In this document: piece after piece, positions 42,788 through 51,221 of the stretch
Layout: each line of letters begins with the position of its first letter
How positions within the stretch are numbered: the first letter of the stretch is position 1
Translations under genes and position numbers: made by a program
NCBI RefSeq assembly: GCF_003058225.1
Contig: NZ_QBUG01000007.1
Span: 287,498 to 351,497, forward strand
DNA: 64,000 nucleotides
Direction: 5' to 3'
Origin: Promicromonospora sp. AC04
Lineage (GTDB): Bacteria; Actinomycetota; Actinomycetes; Actinomycetales; Cellulomonadaceae
The notes under the pieces: generated by a model
Seen by the model: the letters and a program-made list of their open reading frames with translations, nothing else
Databases searched by the model: none
What the model was told of the DNA's origin: nothing

Positions 42788-44098
42788 ATGCAGAACGGAC
42801 TCAGCGTCCCCCAGGGCGCAGCGCTCACCCTCGGCGCCATGCTCGGCACCGGCGTCATCTCGCTCCCGGCCCTCGCGGCGGGCGTGGCGGGTCCCGCCTC
42901 GCTCGTGGCATGGGCGGGCCTCGTGCTCCTGTCCGTGCCGCTCGCCACGACGTTCGCCGCCCTCGGCGCCCGCCACCCCGACGGCGGCGGCGTCGCCACC
43001 TACGCGCGCCTCGCCTTCGGCGAGCGGGCGTCCACCATGGTGGGCTGGGCGTTCTACGCGACCATCGGGGTGGGCGCCCCCGCCGCGGCGGGCTTCGCGG
43101 GCGCCTACGTCGCCGACGCGACCGGGGGCGGAACCGGCACGGCCCTGATCACCACCGTCACCATCATCACGGTGTGCGCCGTCATGAACTGGTTCGACCT
43201 GCGCGTCTCCGGCACCGCGCAGCTCGTCATCGCCGGGGCGGTGGCGCTCCTGCTGGCCGTCGCCGTGGTGGTGGCGCTCCCGCACGCGCAGCCCGGTAAC
43301 CTCACGCCGTTCGCCCCGCACGGCTGGGGCGCGGTGGGTTCGGCCGCGGCTCTGCTGGTCTGGGCCTTCGCAGGGTGGGAGATCCTGGGCTCGCTGTCGG
43401 CGGAGTACCGCCGTCCGGCCTGGGACATCCCCCGGGCCACGGCGATCGCCGTGACCGTGGTCGGCGTGCTGTACCTGGGCGTCGCGTTCGCCACGGTAGC
43501 GGTGCTCGGCCCGACGCCGGGACCGGCGCCCCTCTCGGACCTGCTCGTGCTCGGGTTCGGTGAGCACGCCCGGCCGGTCACCACAGTGGTGGCCGTGCTG
43601 CTGACCGTCGGCGCCATCAACGTCTACTTCGCGGGCGGCAGCCGGATGGGCGCCGCCCTCGCCCGGGACGGCGCGCTCCCGGGATGGCTGGCGGCCGCGC
43701 CGGGCCGCACGCCTCGCCGCTCCCTGGCCCTCATCACGACGGTCGCCCTCGGCACGACGGCGACGCTCGCCGTCCTGCACCTGTCCACCGACGCGATACT
43801 CCTCATGGCCACCGCCACGTTCTCCCTGCTCTACGTGGTGGGCACGGCCGCGGCGCTGCGCCTCCTGCCCCGCTGGGGCGTGTCCTGGTGGTGCGCGGCG
43901 GTGTCGCTCGTGGCCGCGCTCGGCCTGCTCGCGATGACCGGGGCGCACATGACCGGCCCGGTGGTCGCAGCGCTGGGTGGGCTCGCCTGGACGGCCTGGC
44001 GGCGACGTCGGGCACGCGCGGCGGCGGCCGGCACCGCGGACGTCACGGTGCCAGCAGCCGCCCCAGCACCCGAATGCCTGGCCGGATCGAGCTCGTGA
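42788..44098 (+). CDS. APC family amino acid permease
   Basis: A 436-residue inner-membrane transporter with about twelve hydrophobic helices. APC traits are the first unwound helix GAMLGTGVISLPALAAGV (substrate-binding GTG), GARHPDGGGVATYARLAFG and AFAGWEILGSLSAEYRRP. A short Ala/Pro-rich tail ends the protein. Its 3' end overlaps the convergent MocR gene by 56 bases. MocR regulators often control neighbouring amino-acid or amine transporters, so this may be its target. Substrate unknown. Confidence 0.9.
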   Translation: MQNGLSVPQGAALTLGAMLGTGVISLPALAAGVAGPASLVAWAGLVLLSVPLATTFAALGARHPDGGGVATYARLAFGERASTMVGWAFYATIGVGAPAAAGFAGAYVADATGGGTGTALITTVTIITVCAVMNWFDLRVSGTAQLVIAGAVALLLAVAVVVALPHAQPGNLTPFAPHGWGAVGSAAALLVWAFAGWEILGSLSAEYRRPAWDIPRATAIAVTVVGVLYLGVAFATVAVLGPTPGPAPLSDLLVLGFGEHARPVTTVVAVLLTVGAINVYFAGGSRMGAALARDGALPGWLAAAPGRTPRRSLALITTVALGTTATLAVLHLSTDAILLMATATFSLLYVVGTAAALRLLPRWGVSWWCAAVSLVAALGLLAMTGAHMTGPVVAALGGLAWTAWRRRRARAAAAGTADVTVPAAAPAPECLAGSSS

Positions 44099-45473
44099 CC
44101 GCGCCACCGATCCCGAGCACCATCCCGTCCCGGTGGGGACCCACCGCGAAGGCGGCGAGGGAGTCCAGGGCGACCGACCGGCGTCGGGCGCGGGCGACGA
44201 CTGCCGCCGAACCCACCGGGGCGTCGGCGGGCAGGTAGGCCGCCACGTGCAGGCCGGCCGCCGACGGGACGGGCTCGACCGGCAGGTCGGCCAGCGCGTC
44301 CAGCAGGATCTCGTACCGCTCCGTGTAGTGCGCGGATGCCTTCCGGACGTGCCGGGCGAGCAGGCCGTCGTCGATGAACCGTGCGAGCGCGGCCTGCACG
44401 TGCACGGCTCCGTGGCCGTCGGTGAGCTGGCGCGCGGCGAGCAGCGCGTCACGCAACGACGGCGGCGCCACCAGGTAGCCGACGCGCAGGCCGGGCAGCA
44501 GCGACTTCGAGAAGGTCCCGACGTAGACCACGCGGCCGTCCCGGTCGAGGGCCTGCAAGGACTCCAGCGGGCGGCGGGCACGGCGGAACTCGCTGTCGTA
44601 GTCGTCCTCGATCACCGCCGCGCCGTGCCGCGCGGCGTGCGCCAGGAGGGCCCGGCGCCGGGCGAGCGACAGCGGCATCCCGAGCGGGAACTGGTGCGAC
44701 GGGGTGGTGTAGATCAGGCGGGCGCGCGCCGGGACCTGGTCCACGACCAGCCCCTCCGCATCGACCTGCACCGGCACCACTCGGGCCCCGTGCAGCGCGA
44801 AGAGCTCTCGCGCCTCGGGATACCCCGGATCCTCCATCGCGACGGTGTCCCCCGGTTCGAGCAGCACGCGCGCCACCAGGTCGAGGGCCTGCTGCGCGCC
44901 GGTGGTGGCGATGACGTCGTCGGGCCCGGCGTGGACCCCGCGGGAGCCGGCCACGTAGCGGGCCACTGCCTCGCGGAACCGGGGCAGGCCCGCGGGGCCG
45001 CCGTAGGAGCCCGCAGCGGGGCCGCCGGCGCGGGACTCGGCGGCCAGCAGCCGCCGCCAGGTCTCGAAGGGAAAGAGGCTCGCGTCGGGGATGCCCACGC
45101 GGAAGTCGTGCGCCGGGACCGGCGCGTCACCGCTGGCGGGACGCACCGACCAGCGCCAGCCGGCCCGCGGGCGCAGGGCGCCCGGGCTACGGTGCCGCAC
45201 GAGAGGCGTGTCGCTCGCCGCCGCGGTGGCGAACGTCCCCGCGCCGGTCCGCGTCTCCAGGAAGCCCTCGGCGACGAGCCGTTCGTACGCCGTCGCGACG
45301 CTCGCGCGTGAGACGCCGAGATCGCCGGCGAGGTCGCGCGTCGAGGGGAGCCGCTCCCCGGCCGGCACCCGGCCCGTGGTGAGGGCCGCGTGCAGGGCGC
45401 GGTAGATCGCGTCGGTGCGGCCGGTGCGGTTGCTGAGATCGACGGCGAGTTCCACCCGCCGATCATGGCTCAT
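44043..45473 (-). CDS. MocR/PdxR family regulator (GntR winged helix plus aminotransferase-like domain)
   Basis: A 476-residue PLP-dependent transcription factor. The GntR winged helix occupies about 15-85 (ERLPSTRDLAGDLGVSRASV, then GFLETRTGAGTF). From about 120 a class I aminotransferase fold follows, with the PLP lysine in VGTFSKSLLPGLRVGY, the stacking region IATTGAQQALDLVARVLL and IEDDYDSEF. GabR and PdxR use this design to sense amino acids or vitamin B6. It converges on the APC permease and overlaps its end, and is divergent from the phosphoesterase with only 57 bases between. Confidence 0.92.
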   Translation of the reverse strand: MSHDRRVELAVDLSNRTGRTDAIYRALHAALTTGRVPAGERLPSTRDLAGDLGVSRASVATAYERLVAEGFLETRTGAGTFATAAASDTPLVRHRSPGALRPRAGWRWSVRPASGDAPVPAHDFRVGIPDASLFPFETWRRLLAAESRAGGPAAGSYGGPAGLPRFREAVARYVAGSRGVHAGPDDVIATTGAQQALDLVARVLLEPGDTVAMEDPGYPEARELFALHGARVVPVQVDAEGLVVDQVPARARLIYTTPSHQFPLGMPLSLARRRALLAHAARHGAAVIEDDYDSEFRRARRPLESLQALDRDGRVVYVGTFSKSLLPGLRVGYLVAPPSLRDALLAARQLTDGHGAVHVQAALARFIDDGLLARHVRKASAHYTERYEILLDALADLPVEPVPSAAGLHVAAYLPADAPVGSAAVVARARRRSVALDSLAAFAVGPHRDGMVLGIGGAVTSSIRPGIRVLGRLLAP

Positions 45474-45530
45474 CCCGCCGCCGTATTCCGGTTCCCTCGG
45501 CCACGCCGGGACGGTTGAATACGTTCCGAG

Positions 45531-46163
45531 ATGACTACGTACTACACGTCCGACCTGCACTTCGGACACCTGAACATCATCCGGTTCTGCGACCGCCCGT
45601 TCTCGGGCGTCTCCGCGATGAACGCCCGCCTCGTGGAACTCTGGAACGAGACGGTCACCGACGACGACACCGTGTGGGTGCTGGGCGACGTCGCCCTCGG
45701 TTCCCTCGACGAGTCCCTCGCCTGCGTCGGACGGCTCGCTGGGCGCAAGATCCTCGTGCCGGGGAACCATGACCGCTGCTGGGAGGGCGACCGCGCTCTT
45801 CGCAAGGGCGATCCGGAGGCGCGCGAGCGGCGTCGGGCGAAGGAGCGGCAGCGCTACCTCGACGCAGGCTTTGCCGAGATCGACGACCGGCCCGAGCCGG
45901 TCGCGGTAGGCGGCCGGAGCGTCACGCTGTCCCACTTTCCGTACGCGGGCGACTCGCACGGCGAGGACCGGTTCGTCGAGTACCGGCCAGTGGACCGAGG
46001 CGACTGGGTGGTGCACGGCCACGTCCACAACACCTGGCGGCAGCGCGGCCGGCAGATCAACGTCGGCATCGACGCGTGGGGCGGGCGGCCCGTGCCGGCC
46101 GAGGCCATCGCCGGTCTGATGGCCGACGGGCCGCAGGATCTGGAGCCACTGGCCTGGGCATGA
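45531..46163 (+). CDS. Calcineurin-like metallophosphoesterase
   Basis: A 210-residue cytoplasmic metallophosphoesterase. All metal motifs are present: YYTSDLHFGHLN (D-x-H), VLGDVALG (GD), VPGNHDRCW (GNHD), TLSHFPYAG and VVHGHVHNT (GH-x-H). SDLHFGH...NHD proteins of this size are usually annotated only as phosphoesterases; the substrate is not known. The ATG at 45531 is 5 bases after TACGTT, so a leaderless start is possible. A hairpin ends the gene. Confidence 0.9.
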   Translation: MTTYYTSDLHFGHLNIIRFCDRPFSGVSAMNARLVELWNETVTDDDTVWVLGDVALGSLDESLACVGRLAGRKILVPGNHDRCWEGDRALRKGDPEARERRRAKERQRYLDAGFAEIDDRPEPVAVGGRSVTLSHFPYAGDSHGEDRFVEYRPVDRGDWVVHGHVHNTWRQRGRQINVGIDAWGGRPVPAEAIAGLMADGPQDLEPLAWA

Positions 46164-46166
46164 CAA

Positions 46167-46199
46167 GAGCGCACGTTCGCAGGTGATGAACGTGCGCTC
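46167..46199. terminator. Hairpin terminator after the phosphoesterase
   Basis: GAGCGCACGTTC (46167-46178) and GAACGTGCGCTC (46188-46199) form a perfect 12-bp stem with a 9-base loop, between convergent genes. Confidence 0.8.
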
Positions 46200-46286
46200 A
46201 GGCGTCAGGGTGCGTGGCGTCGCAGGTTCGCGATGCGCACGCACTGCGTCAGCGGAAACGCCACAGCGCCTCCCGCCGCGCGGGGG

Positions 46287-46517
46287 TCATGCGGATACGA
46301 GGGCCTCCGCGTCGCGGTGCTCGCGGTCCGACTTGTAGGACTCGATCTCCGCGGCGCTGAACATGAGGTCCGTGCCGACCATGTGGTAGTCGATCTCTCC
46401 GGCCTCGAGAAGGTCGATGACGTGCAGCTTCGAGACTCCCAGCAGCCGCGCGGCTTCGAGCGTGGTGAGGTCCTGGTGCGGACTGATGTCTTCTGCTTCC
46501 AATGTGATTTCGTTCAC
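46287..46517 (-). CDS. Small helix-turn-helix protein (excisionase/MerR-like)
   Basis: A 76-residue protein with a winged-helix DNA-binding core: LTTLEAARLLGVSKLHVIDL, then LEAGEIDYHMVGTDLMFSAAEIESY. This is the excisionase-family or MerR-like helix-turn-helix with wing, also found in antitoxins of PIN-type modules, which often share the phrase sequence VG-x-H/D-RR. No integrase, toxin or att site lies nearby. GTG start. It is divergent from the first methyltransferase and may control the locus to its right. Confidence 0.85.
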   Translation of the reverse strand: MNEITLEAEDISPHQDLTTLEAARLLGVSKLHVIDLLEAGEIDYHMVGTDLMFSAAEIESYKSDREHRDAEALVSA

Positions 46518-46733
46518 ACAGCCAGTCTTGCGCGCCGGGGCGGCCGGAGTCCAGTCGAATCGCTGCGAGTATCACCATCTGGCACTGATTCTTTTCTTCG
46601 CGAGACCGAGGGTCGCGGAAATTGCTCTCGCACGGGCACCGAACAAGTGAAAGCAGTGGCAGTGAAGTTGTGACACGATAAGCGCCATTCGGCCGATCCT
46701 GACTGCGATTCGGCGGTTTTCCTGTCAACTGGC

Positions 46734-46748
46734 GGATCGAAACGATCC
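46734..46748. promoter_or_regulatory. Palindrome upstream of methyltransferase A
   Basis: GGATCG-AAA-CGATCC is a perfect 15-base inverted repeat, 20 bases before the ATG of the methyltransferase, in a 251-base AT-richer divergent region. It may be the binding site of the small HTH protein encoded on the other side. Confidence 0.55.
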
Positions 46749-46768
46749 ATCGCGCGCGAGGGGGATGG

Positions 46769-47539
46769 ATGGCCGCGCCGTCCGTAGTGCCCGCACTGAT
46801 TCCGACCGTCGGCAGCACCTCGCCCGATCTCCAGTCCATTCTTGATATCAATCGCGCGGCGTACGACATGCTCGCGGGAACATACAAGGGCACAGCCGAG
46901 GCCCGTCAAGAGAATGCCAAGAAATGGCTTACCCAGCGGCTGCCGGAGATCACCGCCTCAGGACATCCGACGGCACTGGACGTCGGGTGTGCGGACGGCA
47001 CCCACTCCCGCGTACTGTCCGCGCTCGGATACACGGTCACCGGCATCGACTTCTCGGCGCGGATGATCTCGGCGGCCCGTGAGCTCATGGACGACCCGAC
47101 CCTGCCGAACAAGCCGTCCCTGCTGCACGGCGAGTTCCTGGCCGGCCGGTACGTCGACGAGGACGGGACGGACGCCCCGCTCGACGGAGCACGCTTCGAC
47201 CTGGTGCTCGCCACGGCCTTCGTCCACCTCTTCCCTCCCGAGGCCGACGACGACGCAGTGCGCAAGGTGCTCAGCCATGTCGCCCCCGGCGGCACCGCCC
47301 TGCTCTCGACGACGGCCGCGCTGTCGAACCGGCAGGGCCTCGAGATGAAGGCGGGTGCGGGCGGGCAGGTAGCCCGCCGCTGGCGGAACCACTACACGCT
47401 CGAGTACTTCGTGTGGCTCGTCCGCGAGGCCGCCCGGGACGTGTACGGCACCAAGGTCCCGGTACAGCCCTGGGTCGTCGTCGATCCGGACGCCGAAGGA
47501 AAGCTCTGGGTCGACGTCGTCGTGACCCGGCCGGCCTGA
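46769..47539 (+). CDS. Class I SAM-dependent methyltransferase A
   Basis: A 256-residue cytoplasmic methyltransferase. Motif I is ALDVGCADGTHSRVLSALG, motif II region VTGIDFSARMISAAREL, and the post-II and motif IV region FDLVLATAFVHLFPPEAD and HVAPGGTALLSTTA. A helical N-terminal cap (ILDINRAAYDMLAGTYKG) provides the lid. Substrate unknown. GAGGGGG precedes the ATG. A close paralogue is at 48532, with a phosphoesterase gene of opposite strand between them. Confidence 0.9.
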   Translation: MAAPSVVPALIPTVGSTSPDLQSILDINRAAYDMLAGTYKGTAEARQENAKKWLTQRLPEITASGHPTALDVGCADGTHSRVLSALGYTVTGIDFSARMISAARELMDDPTLPNKPSLLHGEFLAGRYVDEDGTDAPLDGARFDLVLATAFVHLFPPEADDDAVRKVLSHVAPGGTALLSTTAALSNRQGLEMKAGAGGQVARRWRNHYTLEYFVWLVREAARDVYGTKVPVQPWVVVDPDAEGKLWVDVVVTRPA

Positions 47540-47552
47540 TCACGTCCCCTGA

Positions 47553-48299
47553 TCACAGCCCCCGGAACCCGCGGTACACGGCCGTCCGCAGCTCGATCGC
47601 GTAGGGCTCCAGCGCAGGCATACCGAGCCTCGCGGCCGCTTCGATCTCCGCCTCGATGTCGTACGGCACCCGGATGAAGTGCAGGCCGAACGGCGCCTGG
47701 CCGGGCTCGTCCAGGACGCCCTCGAGGATCGCGTAGCTGGGCACCGGCTCGTCCAGCGGGTTGCCTACACTCCCGACGTTGAACAAGGTCCGGCCGCGGC
47801 TGACCTCGACGAAGGCGTCATGGATGTCGCCGTAGCCCACCATCGTCGGCGGAGCCCCACCGCCCGTCATCGCCGTGTTGACGAACATGCCCTCGAACTC
47901 TTCGCTCGTGTGGCGGGCGTGCACGCGCACGTGCGGGCTGGTCGCGGAGGCGTGGAACAGCCTGATGTGCCGCCCGCTGATCAGCAGGTCGTGGCTCAGC
48001 GGCAGCGCGAGCAGCCAGTCCCGCTGGTCCTCGCGCAGCTCGTCGCGCCACCAGATCATCTCCGGGGAGGACTCGTCGCTCCACACCGGCAGGTGGTCGT
48101 CCCAGTTTCCCCGGATGTTGACGTCGCACGCCTTGTCGCACCGGTCGACGACCTCACTCCCCCGCGGCCCCTTCCCGACAAAGTCGCCAAGGTTGATGAT
48201 CCGGTCGATCCCCCGTGACTCGATGTCGTCGAGCACTGCATCGAGCGCGGTGAGGTTGCCATGGACATCACTGATCAGGGCAATCCGATCTAAAGACAC
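47553..48299 (-). CDS. Metallophosphoesterase (YfcE/diadenosine-type)
   Basis: A 248-residue calcineurin-like phosphoesterase with metal motifs IALISDVHGNLTALDAVLDD, INLGDFVGKGP, NIRGNWDDHL (N-W-D in place of NHD), RLFHASATSP and VGYGDIHDAF. The last lacks the H-x-H form. The family includes DNA/RNA phosphodiesterases and protein phosphatases. It is unlike the enzyme at 45531 in size and motif. It ends 13 bases from the convergent methyltransferase A, and is divergent from methyltransferase B. Confidence 0.85.
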   Translation of the reverse strand: MSLDRIALISDVHGNLTALDAVLDDIESRGIDRIINLGDFVGKGPRGSEVVDRCDKACDVNIRGNWDDHLPVWSDESSPEMIWWRDELREDQRDWLLALPLSHDLLISGRHIRLFHASATSPHVRVHARHTSEEFEGMFVNTAMTGGGAPPTMVGYGDIHDAFVEVSRGRTLFNVGSVGNPLDEPVPSYAILEGVLDEPGQAPFGLHFIRVPYDIEAEIEAAARLGMPALEPYAIELRTAVYRGFRGL

Positions 48300-48531
48300 G
48301 CTCTGGATAGTGCCACATCCTGATCCTCGCTGGCCTGCATCGCCTCAGCCAAGCACTCGCCCGACCGAGCAGACGTGCACTTCTTCGCCGAGGATCCAAC
48401 CGAGCTGGCGTGTGCATATTCAAGGAAGATCTGCCAAGATCCGTGTGTCCACACCAGGCCACAAGCCCGGCGGCCGCGCCATGCCCAGTGGACATTCCCC
48501 GATATCTGCATCCCGATGCCCTAGGAGCCGC

Positions 48532-49287
48532 ATGTCGGCCGTCACGACGAGCGCACCCACCGCGCTCCGGCCAGGACTCGCCTCCGTGCTCGACGCGAAC
48601 CTGGCCGCGTATCAAACGCTTGCCGACGACTACCGGGAGACGTCACCTCAGCGCCTACGACATGCGGCACGCTGGTTGCAGGACCCCGAACAGGGCAGGC
48701 CGTTGAAGCCCGTCGCGGCAGGACATGCGCTCGACATCGGTTGCGCTGACGGCTCCCATGCCTTCTTGCTGGCAGAGCGCGGGTACAACGTGACGGCAGT
48801 CGACTTTTCCTCCCGCATGATCGAGCTCGCACGTTCCAGGGACACACAAGCCTTGCAGGGCCCCGGGCCGACGTTCCTGGAAGGTGAGTTCCTTACCGGA
48901 AAATTCTTCGACGCCGCCGGCGAGGTGGCACCACCGCTTGACCGAAAGTTCGAGCTGGTCGTGGCCAATGCCTTCATCCACCTCTTTCCGAAGCCTGCGG
49001 ACGAAGACGTCGTGCGGCGAGCGTTGGAACTTGTCGCCCCGGGAGGCCTTGCCCTCTTCTCGACCACGATCGAGGACATCCGCGACGAGAACTTCTTTGC
49101 CAAGACCCGAATGAACGGGACTGCCGTGGAACGATGGCGCGGCCATTACCCGAAGGATGACTTCCTCAGCCTCGTTCGGGATGCCGCCGGGGACGGGTTC
49201 GTGATCACCGACCTGCTCACCGCAGACCTGCGGGGCAAACCCTGGCTCACGGTGTTTGCTCGGCATCGCGCGAACGATCCGGATTAG
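48532..49287 (+). CDS. Class I SAM-dependent methyltransferase B (paralogue of A)
   Basis: A 251-residue methyltransferase with motif I ALDIGCADGSHAFLLAERG, then VTAVDFSSRMIELARS and FELVVANAFIHLFPKPAD. It aligns with methyltransferase A over its whole length, including the cap and the C-terminal RWRGHY segment. ATG with AGGAG upstream. Its last 41 bases overlap the convergent gene at 49247. Its 232-base upstream region is shared with the divergent phosphoesterase and holds no other gene that I can support. Confidence 0.9.
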   Translation: MSAVTTSAPTALRPGLASVLDANLAAYQTLADDYRETSPQRLRHAARWLQDPEQGRPLKPVAAGHALDIGCADGSHAFLLAERGYNVTAVDFSSRMIELARSRDTQALQGPGPTFLEGEFLTGKFFDAAGEVAPPLDRKFELVVANAFIHLFPKPADEDVVRRALELVAPGGLALFSTTIEDIRDENFFAKTRMNGTAVERWRGHYPKDDFLSLVRDAAGDGFVITDLLTADLRGKPWLTVFARHRANDPD

Positions 49288-50134
49288 TCGCAGTGAAGTT
49301 GTAGCCGCTCAGATCGGAGATCGAGTCGATGATCTGCGACACGACCGACCGGTCTCGCGCGTCGTCCTGGTAGTACTCGACGCCGAACCGAATGCGCCGC
49401 GGCAAGCGGCCGGTGACGTGGAACTCGATCAGGCCGTTCACCTCCGGCGTCCCCGGCTCTGCGATCGCCGCGCCGAACGGAGAGATCGCCCGATAGGTGT
49501 GCACCCGCACACGTTCCTCGTGACACTCGGCGTTGACCTCCCGCGCCATGGTCACGATGTCCCGATGCGACTTCTCGACCTGTCCCAGCATCTGCGGGTT
49601 GTCGTAGTAGCGCGCCAGCGCGCCTGCCATGCCCCGGGTCCTCCGCAGCCACCGGGGATCGACCATCACGATGTGGATCTCCAGCCCACTCAGGGCCGCC
49701 GTTCGAATCAGGTCCACTTCGCGCGAGACCTGCGTCATGCCCACGCCGTGGATGATCAGCCTCTCGCGGGCTCCGAGCAGGGTTTCCGAGAACTCAGCCC
49801 CCCGGACGCGTTCCTTGCCCGCTGACACGACACCGCGCAGCTCTCGCCGCCTTGCCTCCGCCTCCTTCACCGCACGGGCGGCAGCCGCCTCGGCGTCCGA
49901 GGCCTGCCGAAGTCGCTGGACGAGGACGGCAACGGCCACCAGGACGAGGGTCGCCGACGTGCACACGACCACCGCACTTGCGACCCACGCCGGGACGACG
50001 TCGGGCGCGAACGTCAGCAGCAGGTTGGCGGAGATGCCGAGGACGATCACCAGCAGTCCGCCGCCCGCCCACGGTCGTCCCGCTTCGCCCGGCCTCTGGC
50101 CGGAGACCACCCAACGCCCGCGTCCTGGTCTCAT
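49247..50134 (-). CDS. Membrane-anchored protein of unknown function A (PLD-like/DUF5919-like C-terminal domain)
   Basis: A 295-residue protein with two membrane helices at about 25-75, a coiled-coil helix (about 75-115, rich in Arg and Glu) and a globular C-terminal domain. The domain pattern LIIHGVGMTQVSREVDLI, LEIHIVMVDPRWLRRTRG, then RVHTYRAISPFGAAI and LIEFHVTGRLPRR resembles the phospholipase-D-like DUF5919 fold, without HKD catalytic motifs. GGAGG lies 7 bases before the ATG. It is the second gene of an operon with paralogue B. Membrane-bound sensor or effector is a guess. Confidence 0.7.
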   Translation of the reverse strand: MRPGRGRWVVSGQRPGEAGRPWAGGGLLVIVLGISANLLLTFAPDVVPAWVASAVVVCTSATLVLVAVAVLVQRLRQASDAEAAAARAVKEAEARRRELRGVVSAGKERVRGAEFSETLLGARERLIIHGVGMTQVSREVDLIRTAALSGLEIHIVMVDPRWLRRTRGMAGALARYYDNPQMLGQVEKSHRDIVTMAREVNAECHEERVRVHTYRAISPFGAAIAEPGTPEVNGLIEFHVTGRLPRRIRFGVEYYQDDARDRSVVSQIIDSISDLSGYNFTATNPDRSRDAEQTP

Positions 50135-50213
50135 CGCCCCGCCTCCACCAGCTCCGAGTCCACCCCCAGGGCGACCAGTTCCAGACCACCCCACAACCCG
50201 CCGTCGGGCCGTG

Positions 50214-51095
50214 TCATTGCCCAGCCCCGGGCGGCACGTCGTCGCCACCCAGCACGACCCCCTCGTCGCCGGCGCCCAGGGCCGGCGGCCTTCGCTCGGC
50301 GGGCACCGGGTGCCCCACGGCCAGCGCGAGCGAGTGCAGCACGTGGTGCAGGATCGGCGGGTTCAGGTCGTCGTCGCCGTCGTACTGCTTCAGGCCGATG
50401 CCGAGGCGCTCGATGGACTTCCGGTAGAGGTGGAACTCCACGTAGCCGGATGCCTCAGGCGTCCCAGGATCCCGGATCGAGCCGCTGTACTGGACGGTGG
50501 TCCGGTAGGTGTGGATGTTCAGCTGCCCTCGCCCGGCCTCGTTGATCTCGCGGGCGAGCCCCTCCAGCCGGACGTGCGCCTGCAGCACCTGGCCGATGAA
50601 CGCCTCGTCCCGGTCGTAGTACCCGTCGATGGTCGAGGCGATCGCGGGATGGTCAACGAGCCACTCGGGGTCGACCTTGATGACGTCGACGTCCACGCCG
50701 CGGTTGACCATCGCCCAGATCAGGTTGGGGTCGCGCGCCACGCTCGTCATGCCGAACCCGAACACGACGACCTGGTGCCGCGCCGCCCTCCAGATATCGA
50801 GCGACGCGTTCCGGTGCTCGCGGTCCGCGCTCACCCATTCGATGCCCCGGTACTGGCGCAGCTCGTTCAGCAGGCGCGCCCGTTCCAGCTCGGCGTCTCG
50901 CTCGACCCGCTGGCGAGCCGCGATGGTCTGCTCGAACAGGTACACGACGGCGATGACGACGGTCGCGACGGCGGTGCACCAGACGATCGGGATCGTCACC
51001 CGATGCGGCATCACGTCGGGAATGAAGGTAAGTGCGAGGTTGGACATCGCACCTAGTGCGACGACCAGGAGACTTCCCCGAGCCCAGTTCTGCAT
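50214..51095 (-). CDS. Membrane-anchored protein of unknown function B (paralogue of A)
   Basis: A 293-residue paralogue of the gene at 49247 with the same plan: two membrane helices at about 8-55, an Arg/Glu coiled coil, then a soluble domain. Matching stretches are FGFGMTSVARDPNLI, VDVIKVDPEWL, YYDRDEAFIGQV, NIHTYRTTVQYSGSIRDPGTPE and YVEFHLYRK. A C-terminal tail (ALGAGDEGVVLGGDDVPPG) is extra. It is the first gene of the pair and has a canonical promoter at 51141-51169, unusual in this window. No catalytic motif seen. Confidence 0.7.
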   Translation of the reverse strand: MQNWARGSLLVVALGAMSNLALTFIPDVMPHRVTIPIVWCTAVATVVIAVVYLFEQTIAARQRVERDAELERARLLNELRQYRGIEWVSADREHRNASLDIWRAARHQVVVFGFGMTSVARDPNLIWAMVNRGVDVDVIKVDPEWLVDHPAIASTIDGYYDRDEAFIGQVLQAHVRLEGLAREINEAGRGQLNIHTYRTTVQYSGSIRDPGTPEASGYVEFHLYRKSIERLGIGLKQYDGDDDLNPPILHHVLHSLALAVGHPVPAERRPPALGAGDEGVVLGGDDVPPGAGQ

Positions 51096-51140
51096 GTGGA
51101 CCACCCCCCAGGATTCGCGCACAACGACCTGGTTCCAGTG

Positions 51141-51169
51141 ATTCGATGCTAAGGCAACAAATTGGTCAA
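51141..51169 (-). promoter_or_regulatory. Canonical -35/-10 promoter for the membrane protein pair
   Basis: Read on the minus strand: TTGACC (51169-51164), a 17-base spacer and TCGAAT (51146-51141). The surrounding 51123-51200 is AT-rich compared with the rest of the window, which suggests an UP-element or acquired DNA. Confidence 0.6.
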
Positions 51170-51182
51170 GTCCATATATTAA

Positions 51183-51198
51183 CGAAACATCAGTTTCG
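51183..51198 (-). terminator. Small terminator after the STAND gene
   Basis: On the minus strand CGAAAC-TGAT-GTTTCG is a perfect 6-bp stem followed by TTAATATA, a partly U-rich tail, 24 bases past the STAND stop codon. Confidence 0.6.
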
Positions 51199-51221
51199 CA
51201 TAGGGAGCATCTGAGCTGCCC

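Noticed and set aside
40922-44581. Antisense open frame opposite the RCK protein and APC permease genes
   Set aside because: The same artefact; only its left end overlaps the true MocR frame in another phase.
46287-46517. Excisionase-like protein as sign of a prophage or integrative element
   Set aside because: No integrase, no tRNA with an attachment repeat, no phage gene nearby. Such helix-turn-helix proteins also occur as ordinary regulators and antitoxins.
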